Part shown: piece by piece, positions 1 through 10,325 of the stretch | Numbering within the stretch: the stretch's first letter is position 1 | Layout of the letters: each line of letters opens with the position of its first letter | Source of the DNA: Blautia hansenii DSM 20583 | GTDB lineage: Bacteria > Bacillota > Clostridia > Lachnospirales > Lachnospiraceae | NCBI RefSeq assembly: GCF_002222595.2 | Contig: NZ_CP022413.2 | Span: 17,501-81,500, forward strand | Direction of reading: 5' to 3' | Length of the DNA stretch: 64,000 bases | Notes under the pieces: generated by a model | What the model was told of the DNA's origin: nothing | The model's database searches: none | The model's input: the letters and a program-made list of their open reading frames with translations, nothing else | Translations under genes and position numbers: made by a program

Positions 1-1953
<1,953 letters not shown>

Positions 1954-2043
1954 ATAGCTTAGGAAGTTAAGCGGACTAAGCTGAACGGCAGTTGGAAGGT
2001 TTCGTTTTATATATGTAGTTTTGAAGGTATATATCTTCAGTAT

Positions 2044-2117
2044 GGCCCAGTGGCTCAGTTGGTTAGAGCGCCGCCCTGTCACGGCGGAGGTCGAGAGTTC
2101 GAGTCTCTTCTGGGTCG
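2044..2117 (+). tRNA. tRNA-Asp (GTC)
   Basis: Cloverleaf with acceptor GGCCCAG pairing CTGGGTC, anticodon loop CTGTCAC with GTC, and T-loop TTCGAGT. First tRNA after the 23S gene; the CCA end is not encoded. Confidence 0.97.
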
Positions 2118-2150
2118 TTTACTTTCATTTGAAAGTAAATGAAAATTTAT

Positions 2151-2223
2151 GGGATCTTAGCTCAGCTGGGAGAGCATCTGCCTTACAAGCAGAGGGTCAC
2201 AGGTTCGAGCCCTGTAGGTCCCA
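2151..2223 (+). tRNA. tRNA-Val (TAC)
   Basis: Acceptor GGGATCT pairs with AGGTCCC. The anticodon loop CTTACAA carries TAC, and the T-arm has GGTTCGAGCC. No encoded CCA beyond the discriminator A. Confidence 0.97.
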
Positions 2224-2244
2224 TTTATTTTAAAAAGTTAATAT

Positions 2245-2326
2245 GGGCGATTTCCCGAGTGGCCAAAGGGGACAGACTGTAAATCTGCTGGCAACGCCTT
2301 CGGTGGTTCGAATCCACCATCGCCCA
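2245..2326 (+). tRNA. tRNA-Tyr (GTA)
   Basis: Acceptor GGGCGAT pairs with ATCGCCC. The anticodon loop CTGTAAA carries GTA. A long variable arm (GGCAACGCC region), typical of class II tRNA-Tyr, is present. Confidence 0.97.
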
Positions 2327-2332
2327 TTATAT

Positions 2333-2405
2333 GCCGATGTGGCTCAATTGGCAGAGCAGCTGATTTGTAATCAGCAGGTTATCGGTTCGAGTCCGATCAT
2401 CGGCT
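2333..2405 (+). tRNA. tRNA-Thr (TGT)
   Basis: Acceptor GCCGATG pairs with CATCGGC. The anticodon loop TTTGTAA carries TGT. The discriminator base is T. Confidence 0.97.
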
Positions 2406-2448
2406 TAGCAATAAGATTTATTATAGATTTTATTGTAAAATAGTATAT

Positions 2449-2522
2449 CGCGGGGTGGAGCAGTCTGGAAGCTCGTCGGGCTCATAACCCGAAGGTCATA
2501 GGTTCAAATCCTGTCCCCGCTA
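2449..2522 (+). tRNA. initiator tRNA-fMet (CAT)
   Basis: The anticodon is CAT. Two initiator marks are visible: an unpaired first acceptor position (C1 opposite T72) and three consecutive G-C pairs (GGG/CCC) next to the anticodon loop. I therefore call it initiator rather than elongator Met. Confidence 0.95.
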
Positions 2523-2527
2523 CTCAT

Positions 2528-2600
<73 letters not shown>

Positions 2601-2608
2601 TTTAATAT

Positions 2609-2681
2609 GGAGCATTAGCTCAGTCGGTAGAGCACTTGACTTTTAATCAAGTTGTCCGGGGTTCGAATCCCCGATGCTTCA
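2609..2681 (+). tRNA. tRNA-Lys (TTT)
   Basis: Acceptor GGAGCAT pairs with ATGCTTC with one G-T pair. The anticodon loop CTTTTAA carries TTT. Last tRNA of the cluster. Confidence 0.97.
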
Positions 2682-2690
2682 CTGTTTTAA

Positions 2691-2737
2691 AACAGTCTAA
2701 GTCCTTAAGATAAGGATTTAGGCTGTTTTTTGTTTTA
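2691..2737 (+). terminator. intrinsic terminator of the rRNA/tRNA operon
   Basis: A 16-base stem (ACAGTCTAAGTCCTTA pairing TAAGGATTTAGGCTGT, some G-T pairs) with a three-base loop is followed by TTTTTTGTTTT. It closes the tRNA cluster. Confidence 0.95.
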
Positions 2738-2851
2738 TAGAAAAATTTGCTCTATGAAATAAAAATACTCGATATCTCATTTTTATCTCACTCTTGTATA
2801 TCCATAGGATGTTTAGTAAAATTAGTTTAAATGAAAGAGGAGGTAAGCAGT

Positions 2852-3895
2852 ATGAGAAACAAAAGAGTAAAATTATTTGCGGCAGCATTGCTTTTTATGG
2901 GAAGTATAGTTGTAGGCAATAAAGAAGTACAAGCAGCTCAGTGGGAGTATAATAGCTCGGGCTGGTGGTATCAGGAGGATGATGGAAGTTATCCGGTTAA
3001 TACATGGAAATCAATTAGTGGAAAGTGGTATTATTTTGATGGAAATGGATATATGCTGACAGGATGGCAGAAAATTAATGGAGTGTGGTATTATCTTTAT
3101 AGTGACGGAGCAATGGCATCAAATAGATGGGTAGGTGATTACTATTTAACCGAAAATGGAGCAATGGCAACGAATACTTGGATTGATGGGTATTATGTAG
3201 GCTCTGATGGTCAGTGGAAAAGAAATCAATGGATAAATACAGAGTATGGCTGGTGGTATCGTCATGGAGACGGAAGCTATACAACAAATAATTGGGAGTT
3301 TATAGACGGATACTGGTACTATTTTGATGGAAACGGTTATATGAAAACAGGTTGGCAGGAGATATGGGGAAAATGGTATTATCTTTATAGTGATGGAGCA
3401 ATGGCATCAAATAGATGGATAGGTGATTACTATTTAACCGAAAGCGGAGCAATGGCAACGAATACTTGGATTGATGGGTATTATGTAGGACCTGATGGAA
3501 AATGGGTGAAAGATATTTCCATAGTTTATGAAATGGAAGTTGCCAACATTGTAAATAAAGAGCGTGCTGCAAATGGATTAGAACCTTTAGAATATGATTA
3601 TGAACTTGCTGAGGCAGCCGGTGTGCGTGCAAAGGAGCTAGAGCAAAATTTGTCACATACTCGTCCGGATGGAACATCATGTTTTACTGTTTTGCAGGAA
3701 TTTGGTATTGAATATTGGATGTGCGGAGAAAATATTGCAGCGGGACAAAGGACACCTGAGCAGGTTATGAATGGGTGGATGAACAGTCCAGGGCACCGTC
3801 AGAACATTATGGGTCCATATACACATATAGGTGTAGGGTATTATGTAGATAAGAACGGAAGAATGAATTGGGTCCAGCTTTTTATCGGAAAGTAG
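2852..3895 (+). CDS. secreted CAP-domain protein with N-terminal cell-wall-binding repeats
   Basis: A 347-residue protein. The start is ATG 2852, eight bases after AGAGGAGG, rather than the in-frame ATG 2831 that lies within the Shine-Dalgarno region. A signal peptide (KRVKLFAAALLFMGSIVV, then a VQA cleavage-like site) is followed by aromatic repeats (W-YYFDGNGYM-TGWQ, WYYLYSDGAMASNRW), the choline-binding-like CW_binding type. The repeats form two near-identical blocks of about 95 residues. The C-terminal ~120 residues are a CAP/SCP domain (VNKERAANGLEPL, GENIAAGQRTPEQVMNGW, SPGHRQNIM). It is exported and probably held on the envelope; the CAP activity is not known. It is a single gene followed by its own terminator. 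Confidence 0.9.
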   Translation: MRNKRVKLFAAALLFMGSIVVGNKEVQAAQWEYNSSGWWYQEDDGSYPVNTWKSISGKWYYFDGNGYMLTGWQKINGVWYYLYSDGAMASNRWVGDYYLTENGAMATNTWIDGYYVGSDGQWKRNQWINTEYGWWYRHGDGSYTTNNWEFIDGYWYYFDGNGYMKTGWQEIWGKWYYLYSDGAMASNRWIGDYYLTESGAMATNTWIDGYYVGPDGKWVKDISIVYEMEVANIVNKERAANGLEPLEYDYELAEAAGVRAKELEQNLSHTRPDGTSCFTVLQEFGIEYWMCGENIAAGQRTPEQVMNGWMNSPGHRQNIMGPYTHIGVGYYVDKNGRMNWVQLFIGK

Positions 3896-3911
3896 TTAAG
3901 GCAGACAATAA

Positions 3912-3961
3912 AAAAGAACCAGAACCAATGAGGGGGGAAGGTTGGTTCTGGTTTCTTTTTT
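3912..3961 (+). terminator. intrinsic terminator after the CAP-domain gene
   Basis: A stem of AAGAACCAGAACCAA against TTGGTTCTGGTTTCTT with a G-rich loop, then a T run. Confidence 0.9.
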
Positions 3962-3977
3962 AATATTTTTAAATATT

Positions 3978-4070
3978 AAAAAGAAGGAGAGCCGGTTTTT
4001 ATTCCGGCAATATGAAAAAGAAAAAGATTTTTGAAAAAGTCTTATCGGCTTTTACAAGTTATACTATAAA
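3978..4070 (+). repeat. extragenic hairpin element, copy 1
   Basis: The shared unit is AAGAAGGAG, a short hairpin (GCCGG/CCGGC here), ATGAAAAAGAAAAAGATTTT, a second weak hairpin, then GGCTTTTACAAGTTATACTATA. Copy 2 lies at 4261-4355. The ATG at 4012 opens a 29-codon frame here, but copy 2 has net one-base indels that destroy that frame, so a non-coding structured element is more likely than a peptide. Confidence 0.6.
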
Positions 4071-4210
4071 GGGTAAATGTGATGAATTTGTGATGAAATG
4101 ATAAAAGAAATGTGAAGAAAAGAAAAAAACGGAGAATATCATATTTGTTTGTAACAGTGAGATTTTTACAGAAGGATTTTACAGTGCAGACTAATTTTTA
4201 CATAAAAAAA

Positions 4211-4250
4211 GCAAGAGCAGAAATCTGAGGGGGATAGATTTCTGCTCTTG
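4211..4250 (+). terminator. strong hairpin between the two element copies
   Basis: GCAAGAGCAGAAATCT pairs with AGATTTCTGCTCTTGT around a G-rich loop, with a T-rich end. No gene is recognised upstream of it (4071-4210), so it may end a small RNA that starts in that gap. Confidence 0.7.
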
Positions 4251-4260
4251 TTCATTTCAT

Positions 4261-4355
4261 AAAAAAGAAGGAGTTACTGGCAATAGGCTTGCCAGTAATA
4301 TGAAAAGAAAAAGATTTTGAAAAAAGTCTTATTGGCTTTTACAAGTTATACTATA
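4261..4355 (+). repeat. extragenic hairpin element, copy 2
   Basis: The flanks match copy 1, but the hairpin stem differs completely (TTACTGGCAA/TTGCCAGTAA), so pairing is kept while sequence changes. It lies just outside the 3' end of the DUF6062-type gene on the other strand. Confidence 0.6.
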
Positions 4356-4451
4356 CTATGTAAATAAGGCTAATTTATGACAAAATACTAAAAGAAAAAT
4401 GAAAAAGAGAAGTTTTCATTTATTCTTTTTTTATAAATGCTTTTGAATTTC

Positions 4452-5225
4452 TTATCTTTCGGATTGATAGAAAGGATCGGCAGGATAGCTGCCGGCGGAT
4501 TTCTGCATTCCCCGCTGTATTGCGTCTTTAGAGGTTTTCCAGTCAGCATCCTTGTTTTTATAATCGAATTTGTCACAGAACCATGCTAAATCATCGGTAA
4601 CTCGCTGTAAGTTTTCTGTCATTAAAGAGAATAATTGTGGGTAAAATTCAGCTTTTTCTTTGTCAGACAATAATTCTTCAGCTGTTTCTACTAAATCACC
4701 GAAGTGAGGAAGGCAGAAGCCATTGCTGTTTTTGAAAATCTCCTGAAATTCTTTATTTTTACGATAGAGTTCAAAAAAGGTATCTAAATATCTGGCATAA
4801 GTATTCTTGGAATAATCACAGATATAACAGGAGTTATTCTGTTCCTTTACCCAAGTGCCCAAAGAGGTTTGAGGGTTATCGGGATTTAATTTTGCCTTTT
4901 TAAAATGTCCCAGCATAGATGCCTTTTTTGGAGAAAACATTTTTATTTGTTGCTGCAATTCTTCATTTTTCTTTTTAAAATGTGTGGTGAGAATAAGTCC
5001 GGTACCAAGACGGTTGCCATAGTGAAACATCTTTTTATAGTGGTCTCGGCAAAATCCCATTTTATCGGTTTCTGCCCGTATGTCGTCTTCCATGTAGGAA
5101 GCGCCTTGTCCCAAGACAAAGTCCAAAGCGTGTTGTTCCAGATTTCTTTCAATAAAACAGAATGGACATTCATCATTTGCATGAAATGCGTCCATTAGTG
5201 GAATGGTGTATATTTTCTCTTTCAT
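4452..5225 (-). CDS. DUF6062-type cysteine-rich protein
   Basis: A 257-residue soluble protein without signal peptide. Two similar halves each carry a CxxC and an FCxxH motif: CPFC with GFCRDH in the N-terminal half, CYIC with GFCLPH in the C-terminal half. This is a likely metal-binding arrangement and fits the DUF6062 family common in Clostridia. Its function is unknown. It stands alone, divergent from the MATE gene. A weak hairpin with a T-rich tail at about 4396-4424 could end its transcript. Confidence 0.75.
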   Translation of the reverse strand: MKEKIYTIPLMDAFHANDECPFCFIERNLEQHALDFVLGQGASYMEDDIRAETDKMGFCRDHYKKMFHYGNRLGTGLILTTHFKKKNEELQQQIKMFSPKKASMLGHFKKAKLNPDNPQTSLGTWVKEQNNSCYICDYSKNTYARYLDTFFELYRKNKEFQEIFKNSNGFCLPHFGDLVETAEELLSDKEKAEFYPQLFSLMTENLQRVTDDLAWFCDKFDYKNKDADWKTSKDAIQRGMQKSAGSYPADPFYQSER

Positions 5226-5315
5226 AATGCGTCCTCTATTCTTTAATTTTATATATTAAAGGGTATCATAGTTGGGGGTAGTTGAAAAGAGACTTTTGCA
5301 GATAAAAATTAGTGT

Positions 5316-5344
5316 TTGCAGGTTCTTTCAGAGTTTGGTAAGAT
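5316..5344 (+). promoter_or_regulatory. sigma-A-type promoter for the MATE operon
   Basis: TTGCAG, 17-base spacer, TAAGAT. It lies 35 bases upstream of the MATE start codon. Confidence 0.6.
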
Positions 5345-5378
5345 AGTAAAGTAATGACAGAATTTGAGGAAAAAGGAC

Positions 5379-6746
5379 ATGAGAAAAAAGATTGATTTAT
5401 TAGAAGGATCAATTGCGGGAACCCTTGCCCGTCTGGCTTTTCCTATCATGGGAACTTCCTTTATTCAGATGGGATACAATCTGGTGGATATGATATGGAT
5501 TGGAAGATTGGGAAGCAATGCGGTAGCAGCAGTTGGAGCAGCCGGTATGTTTATGTGGCTGGCAAATGGATTTACAATGATACCAAGAATAGGTGGGCAG
5601 GTAAGTGTAGGACAGCGTTTGGGTGCGGGAAATCCGGAAGAAGGAGCCGAGTTTGCCAGAGGAGCTCTTCGTATGGGAGCATTTCTGGGTGTTTTGTATG
5701 GAATTATCAGTTTGCTTTTGAATAAGCAGTTGATTGGATTTTTTAATTTGAACAGTCCGGATGTTATATGGGATGCGAGAGTTTATTTGATGATTACCTG
5801 CGGATTGATTGTATTTTCCTTTTTAGATCAGGTTATCGGAGGTATTTTGGCTGCGATGGGAAATACGGTCACTACCTTTCGGGTTACTACGGTAGGGCTG
5901 GTGATTAACCTGATTTTGGACCCACTTTTGATTTTCGGCATTGGTCCGTTAAAAGGAATGGGAGTTGCAGGAGCGGCTTTTGCAACAGTATTCGCACAGA
6001 TAATTGTATTTGTTCTTTATTTAAGAGCAGTATGGAGAGAGCCAATTATTTTTGGGAGAATTCATTTGTGTGTAAGAACACCGAAGCAACATATCAGAGA
6101 AATTGTAAAAATAGGTCTTCCTTCTGCTATGCAGGATGCGCTGATGTCTATGATTTCTATGGTAATTGCTCGCTTTATTGCAGGCTGGGGAGATGCGGCA
6201 GTTGCGGTTCAGAAGGTAGGAAGCCAGATAGAGTCTATTTCATGGATGATGGCAGGAGGCTTTTCCACAGCAGTAAATGCTTTTATTGCACAGAACTATG
6301 GTGCAGGGAAAAAGAAGCGTATTAAGAAGGGATATCGAAAAGCCATTGAAATTATGGCGGTGTGGGGTGTAATTACTACATTGCTTTTGTGGGTATTTCC
6401 GGAATTTTTCTTTAAAATATTTATTAAAGAACCGGATGTTATTCCAATGGGAGTGGATTATTTAAGAATTATAGGAATTTCGGAAATTTTTATGTGTCTA
6501 GAAGGCGCTGCCACAGGGGCGTTTCAGGGAATTGGAAAGACTGTGCCTCCGTCTGTTACGGGAATTTTGTTTAATGCCTTTAGAATTCCGGCAGCTATGA
6601 TTTTATCTGCTACGGGCTTGGGATTAAACGGCGTCTGGTGGGCATTGAGCTTATCCTGTGTGTTTAAAGGAACAATTTTACCGCTATGGTTTAAAGTTGT
6701 ATTAAAAAAATATGAGAAACAGGGAATGGAGGAGGAAGTAAGATGA
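5379..6746 (+). CDS. MATE family multidrug/cation antiporter
   Basis: A 455-residue, about 12-helix membrane exporter of the MATE (NorM/DinF) superfamily, which expels cationic drugs or metabolites using an ion gradient. It opens with the family pattern (LLEGSIAGTLARLAFPIMGT, then MGYNLVDMIWIGRLGS) and has the usual two-half layout. ATG 5379 is chosen because GAGGA lies eight bases upstream; the TTG at 5364 falls in that ribosome site. Its stop overlaps the next gene's start (ATGA), so the two are translationally coupled. Substrate unknown. Confidence 0.9.
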   Translation: MRKKIDLLEGSIAGTLARLAFPIMGTSFIQMGYNLVDMIWIGRLGSNAVAAVGAAGMFMWLANGFTMIPRIGGQVSVGQRLGAGNPEEGAEFARGALRMGAFLGVLYGIISLLLNKQLIGFFNLNSPDVIWDARVYLMITCGLIVFSFLDQVIGGILAAMGNTVTTFRVTTVGLVINLILDPLLIFGIGPLKGMGVAGAAFATVFAQIIVFVLYLRAVWREPIIFGRIHLCVRTPKQHIREIVKIGLPSAMQDALMSMISMVIARFIAGWGDAAVAVQKVGSQIESISWMMAGGFSTAVNAFIAQNYGAGKKKRIKKGYRKAIEIMAVWGVITTLLLWVFPEFFFKIFIKEPDVIPMGVDYLRIIGISEIFMCLEGAATGAFQGIGKTVPPSVTGILFNAFRIPAAMILSATGLGLNGVWWALSLSCVFKGTILPLWFKVVLKKYEKQGMEEEVR

Positions 6747-7054
6747 CGCAGCAACAGATTGTATTGATTGTTCTGGCAGCAGTCATTATTTTGGCGGGAA
6801 TTTTTCTTGCTGTGAAAGGTAAACCGTCTATGATAAGAGAACGCTTTGCCAGTGGGGTTTCACCTGAAAATGAGAGAAAGTTTATGATGACCATAGGCGG
6901 AGCAGTTTCTGTCATGGGTTTGGATTTATTGATTTTGCAGCTTTTGTCTTTACGCATGAAATTAAGTTCTGAGCAGACGCTTTTAGTGCTTGGAGCGGGA
7001 TTGGTAGTGTTTGTGGCAATTATCCTTATTGGACAAAAGTATTACAGAAGATAG
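6743..7054 (+). CDS. small integral membrane protein, unknown function
   Basis: A 103-residue protein with three predicted membrane segments (residues about 5-24, 46-68 and 78-98) and a charged loop between the first two. I do not recognise the family with certainty; the layout resembles DUF3784-type small membrane proteins. ATGA overlap with the MATE gene and only 13 bases to crcB place it in the MATE-crcB operon. Confidence 0.7.
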   Translation: MTQQQIVLIVLAAVIILAGIFLAVKGKPSMIRERFASGVSPENERKFMMTIGGAVSVMGLDLLILQLLSLRMKLSSEQTLLVLGAGLVVFVAIILIGQKYYRR

Positions 7055-7067
7055 GGAGATAGAAGCT

Positions 7068-7430
7068 ATGTTAAACTGTTTTTGTGTCGGCATGGGAGGA
7101 TTTCTGGGAGCAGCAGCCAGATATTTACTGAGCCTCATTCCTGTACAGGATAAATCAGGATTTCCGTGGAACACTTTTTTTATCAACGCAGCGGGAGCTT
7201 TTCTCATCGGCTGTATTTCTGCATTCGCAGCAAAAAAGGGAATAGGAAGCAGCTCTTTGATTTTATTTTTAAAGACGGGAGTATGCGGAGGATTTACCAC
7301 TTTTTCTACTTTTGCGCTGGAAAGCTATGTGTTAATGGAAAATGGGAAAGGCGTTCTTTCGGTAATTTATATGATTGCCAGTGTGTTGGTATGCTTGGGT
7401 GCAGTGATGCTGGCACAAAAAATAATTTAA
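7068..7430 (+). CDS. crcB: fluoride channel/exporter CrcB (FluC)
   Basis: A 120-residue, four-helix protein of the Fluc family, which forms a dual-topology dimer that leaks fluoride out of the cell. Visible signatures are GGFLGAAARYLLS, NAAGAFLIG, and GVCGGFTTFSTFALE with the phenylalanines that line the pore. The start is ATG 7068 behind GGGAG; a longer frame from 7011 lacks a ribosome site. Many Firmicutes carry two crcB genes side by side, but only one is here. I see no fluoride riboswitch upstream. Confidence 0.93.
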   Translation: MLNCFCVGMGGFLGAAARYLLSLIPVQDKSGFPWNTFFINAAGAFLIGCISAFAAKKGIGSSSLILFLKTGVCGGFTTFSTFALESYVLMENGKGVLSVIYMIASVLVCLGAVMLAQKII

Positions 7431-7457
7431 AATTCTATATAAAAGGAGAGGATAGAG

Positions 7458-8747
7458 ATGAGCAGAGAATATCATATTGAGACAAAATGTATTCAGTCCG
7501 GTTGGAAACCAAAGAAGGGTGAACCGAGAATGATGCCGATTTATCAGAGCACAACTTTTAAGTATGACACAACAGAAGAAATGGGCAGATTGTTCGATTT
7601 AAAGGACAATGGATATTTTTATACAAGATGTCAAAATCCTACCAATGATTTAGTTGCAGCGAAAATTGCAGATTTGGAAGGCGGAGTTGCAGCAGTGCTC
7701 ACTTCCTCAGGTCAGTCAGCAATTTTTTATTCTATTTTTAATATTTGTGAAGCAGGAGACCATGTAATCTGTGCTTCTGCTATTTACGGCGGTACTTTAA
7801 ACGTTTTGGGCGTAACAGCGAAAAAGATGGGAATTGAATGTACTTTTGTAGATGTGGATGCGCCGGCAGAGGAATTGGAAAAAGCGTTTAAACCAAATAC
7901 AAAGGCTGTCATTGCAGAAACTATTGCAAATCCATCTTTAGTAGTATTAGACATTGAAAAAATGGCAAATCTGGCTCACAGCCATGGTGTTCCTCTTGTA
8001 GTGGATAATACTTTTGCTACACCGGTAAATTGCCAGCCGTTTAAATGGGGCGCTGATATTGTAGTGCATTCCACAACAAAGTATATGGATGGTCATGCAG
8101 CGCAGGTAGGCGGTGCGATTGTAGACAGCGGAAATTTTGACTGGGAAGCTCACGCTGATAAATTCCCGGGACTGACAACTCCTGACGAGTCTTATCATGG
8201 AGTAGTTTATACAAAACAGTTTGGAAAAGCTGCTTATATTACAAAAATTAATGCACAGCTTATGCGTGATTTAGGCTCTGTTCCTTCTCCTATGAACTCT
8301 TTTATCTTAAATTTAGGGCTGGAGTCATTAGTTTTAAGAGTGGAAAGACATTGCTATAATGCACAGAAGGTTGCGGAGTATTTAGACGCACATCCGTTGG
8401 TTGGAAAGGTGAATTATCCGGGACTTCCACAGGATAAATATCATGATTTAGCGCAGAAATATATGCCAAAGGGAACTTGCGGGGTTATTTCTTTTGAATT
8501 GAAGAAGGGAAGAGAAGCTGCTGTGAAATTTATGGACAGCCTGAAGCTGGCTTCTATTGTTACGCATGTGGCAGATGCTAAGACAAGTGTATTGCATCCG
8601 GCAAGCCATACTCACAGACAGTTGAATGATGAACAGCTGGTTGCAGCAGGAGTTTCACCGGGAATGATCCGTTTTTCAGTAGGAATTGAGCATATTGACG
8701 ATATTATCGCAGACCTTTCACAGGCATTGGAGGCTAGCGAAAAATAA
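7458..8747 (+). CDS. metY: O-acetylhomoserine sulfhydrylase (Cys/Met metabolism PLP enzyme)
   Basis: A 429-residue PLP-dependent enzyme of the Cys/Met metabolism family. MetY makes homocysteine from O-acetylhomoserine and sulfide in methionine synthesis. Length and N-terminus (HIETKCIQSGW) fit MetY better than cystathionine beta/gamma-lyases. The PLP lysine is K208 in VVHSTTKYMDGHAAQVGGA, and the binding aspartate is in VVDNTFATP. AAAGGAGAGG precedes the start. It runs straight into mnmM with a two-base gap. Methionine gamma-lyase is the main alternative. Confidence 0.88.
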   Translation: MSREYHIETKCIQSGWKPKKGEPRMMPIYQSTTFKYDTTEEMGRLFDLKDNGYFYTRCQNPTNDLVAAKIADLEGGVAAVLTSSGQSAIFYSIFNICEAGDHVICASAIYGGTLNVLGVTAKKMGIECTFVDVDAPAEELEKAFKPNTKAVIAETIANPSLVVLDIEKMANLAHSHGVPLVVDNTFATPVNCQPFKWGADIVVHSTTKYMDGHAAQVGGAIVDSGNFDWEAHADKFPGLTTPDESYHGVVYTKQFGKAAYITKINAQLMRDLGSVPSPMNSFILNLGLESLVLRVERHCYNAQKVAEYLDAHPLVGKVNYPGLPQDKYHDLAQKYMPKGTCGVISFELKKGREAAVKFMDSLKLASIVTHVADAKTSVLHPASHTHRQLNDEQLVAAGVSPGMIRFSVGIEHIDDIIADLSQALEASEK

Positions 8748-8749
8748 GT

Positions 8750-9316
8750 ATGAAATCTTATCAGATTACAGAGTGGAGTCATGAGCTGTTTCAGTTACAG
8801 GTAAATCCGAATGGGTTGTATATTGATGCAACCATGGGAAATGGATATGACACGTTGTTTTTATGTGAATTGGCGGGAGAAAGTGGAAAAGTTCTGGCTT
8901 TCGATGTGCAGGAAAAGGCAATTATGTGTACAACAAAGCTTTTAAAAGAGCACAATGTGGAAAACAGGGCAAAGCTTTATCTGGACAGTCATGAAAACAT
9001 GGATGAATATGCAGAAGCAGGAAGCGTAGACGGCATTTATTTTAATTTCGGCTATTTGCCGGGAGGCGACCACAATCTGGCAACAAAGGCAGATACTAGC
9101 GTAAAAGCTATTGAAAAAGGTCTTGAACTGCTGAAAAAAGGCGGTGTGATGGCACTTTGCATTTACAGCGGAGGAGATACGGGATTTGAAGAAAAAAATC
9201 GAATTTTAGAGTATTTAAAGAAGCTGAACAGCCGAAAGTATGTTGTGATTGTCAACAGCTATTATAACAGGGAAAATAATCCTCCAATTCCTGCGTTTAT
9301 TGTGAAAAAGGGATAG
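8750..9316 (+). CDS. mnmM: tRNA (mnm5s2U34) methyltransferase MnmM (YtqB family)
   Basis: A 188-residue class I SAM-dependent methyltransferase. The B. subtilis relative YtqB/MnmM methylates nm5s2U34 to mnm5s2U34 in certain tRNAs. Seen here are the SAM motif YIDATMGNGYDTLFL, the acidic FDVQ loop, NFGYLPGGDH and the C-terminal NNPPIPAFIV. There is no clear ribosome site in the two-base gap after metY, so translation probably depends on coupling. Confidence 0.85.
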   Translation: MKSYQITEWSHELFQLQVNPNGLYIDATMGNGYDTLFLCELAGESGKVLAFDVQEKAIMCTTKLLKEHNVENRAKLYLDSHENMDEYAEAGSVDGIYFNFGYLPGGDHNLATKADTSVKAIEKGLELLKKGGVMALCIYSGGDTGFEEKNRILEYLKKLNSRKYVVIVNSYYNRENNPPIPAFIVKKG

Positions 9317-9339
9317 AATAGCCAAAGACGACATATAAT
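9311..9339 (+). promoter_or_regulatory. possible sigma-E-like promoter of the SpoIID-like gene
   Basis: GGATAGA, 14 bases, CATATAAT resembles the mother-cell sigma-E pattern (ATA block, then CATA-AT). This fits a spoIID-type gene but is only a pattern match. Confidence 0.3.
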
Positions 9340-9370
9340 ACAAGTAAGAAAATGCAGGTTTTGTATTTTT

Positions 9371-10237
9371 ATGAAAAAAGAAAAAGACGCAGGTATGTTA
9401 CTTGCAGTGTTGTTTTTGGTATTGCCGTATCTTTTGACTATGATTATTTCGGGCAGAAAGGCGTGTCCGTTAAGCCGGCAGACGGATTTGGAAGAATATA
9501 TTCCGATTTTAACAGCGGCTCATATTGACTGGGGATATGAGAAAGAAGCAATTCAAGCGCAGACAGTGATTGAGAGAACGAATTTATCTTTAAAAATGAA
9601 ATCAGAAGAAGCCATGAAGGATATTCGGGAAGCGGCTGATTATTTAAAGAAAAAAAGTATGAGCGGGGAAGAACTGAAACAATTTCGGAGGTTTCAGGAG
9701 GCAGCTGTTCATACCGAGGGAGAAGTTCTTGTATTTCAAAAGGAGAAAAGAGAGCTTCCTTATCATCCTCTCAGTCAGGGTAAAACCAGAAGCGGAGAAG
9801 AAATTCTGGGTGAAAAGTTTGCTTACATACCCTCAGTGGAAACACCGAAAGATATAGACAGTCCTCTGTATGTAGAGGGCTGTTATTTTTCTTTAAAGGA
9901 GTTGGAAGAGAAGATTAAAAAAAGTTATCCTGCTTTTTCCATAACAGCAGAGGCAGAAATCGAAATAACAAAAACAGACAGTGCAGGGTATGTTATGGAA
10001 ATTCAGATTGGAAATCAGGCGTTTCAGGGAGAACGGATAAAAGAGGTGCTTGATTTGCCTTCCTCTTGCTTTAGCGTGCAAAGCAGTCAAGGGGAAGTGC
10101 GTTTTTTATGTAAAGGTATCGGACATGGAATGGGAATGAGCCAGTATACGGCTCACAATCTGGCATTAGAAGGAAAAAATTATGAGCAGATATTGGGATA
10201 TTTTTTTCCTGATATGGAAATAGAGAAAGAAAAATGA
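9371..10237 (+). CDS. SpoIID/LytB-domain protein, divergent
   Basis: A 288-residue protein with an N-terminal membrane anchor (MLLAVLFLVLPYLLTMII) and a SpoIID/LytB domain. SpoIID is a lytic transglycosylase that remodels peptidoglycan during engulfment. The family ending GIGHGMGMSQYTAHNLA is well kept. In the N-terminal block (LTAAHIDWGYEKEAIQAQ) a histidine stands where SpoIID has its catalytic glutamate (AAEMP type) by my alignment, so catalysis may be lost. There is no strong ribosome site before the ATG. It is directly followed by a SpoIIQ-like gene, the usual clostridial neighbour. Confidence 0.75.
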   Translation: MKKEKDAGMLLAVLFLVLPYLLTMIISGRKACPLSRQTDLEEYIPILTAAHIDWGYEKEAIQAQTVIERTNLSLKMKSEEAMKDIREAADYLKKKSMSGEELKQFRRFQEAAVHTEGEVLVFQKEKRELPYHPLSQGKTRSGEEILGEKFAYIPSVETPKDIDSPLYVEGCYFSLKELEEKIKKSYPAFSITAEAEIEITKTDSAGYVMEIQIGNQAFQGERIKEVLDLPSSCFSVQSSQGEVRFLCKGIGHGMGMSQYTAHNLALEGKNYEQILGYFFPDMEIEKEK

Positions 10238-10325
10238 AAAGATGTATAACTTCTGCTTTTCTGGTAATCCTATATTTGAAAACAAGAAAGGGGCGGATGA
10301 GCCCACTAAGGCAGAGGTGAAAAAT

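Noticed and set aside
2021-2443. Two open frames across the tRNA cluster
   Set aside because: They read straight through tRNA-Asp, Val, Tyr and Thr.
4012-4101. 29-codon frame starting MKKKKIFEK
   Set aside because: The second copy of the element has indels that break the frame, so it does not look like a conserved peptide.
6743-7068. Fluoride riboswitch before crcB
   Set aside because: I looked for the conserved pseudoknot bases and saw none; crcB follows an upstream gene directly.
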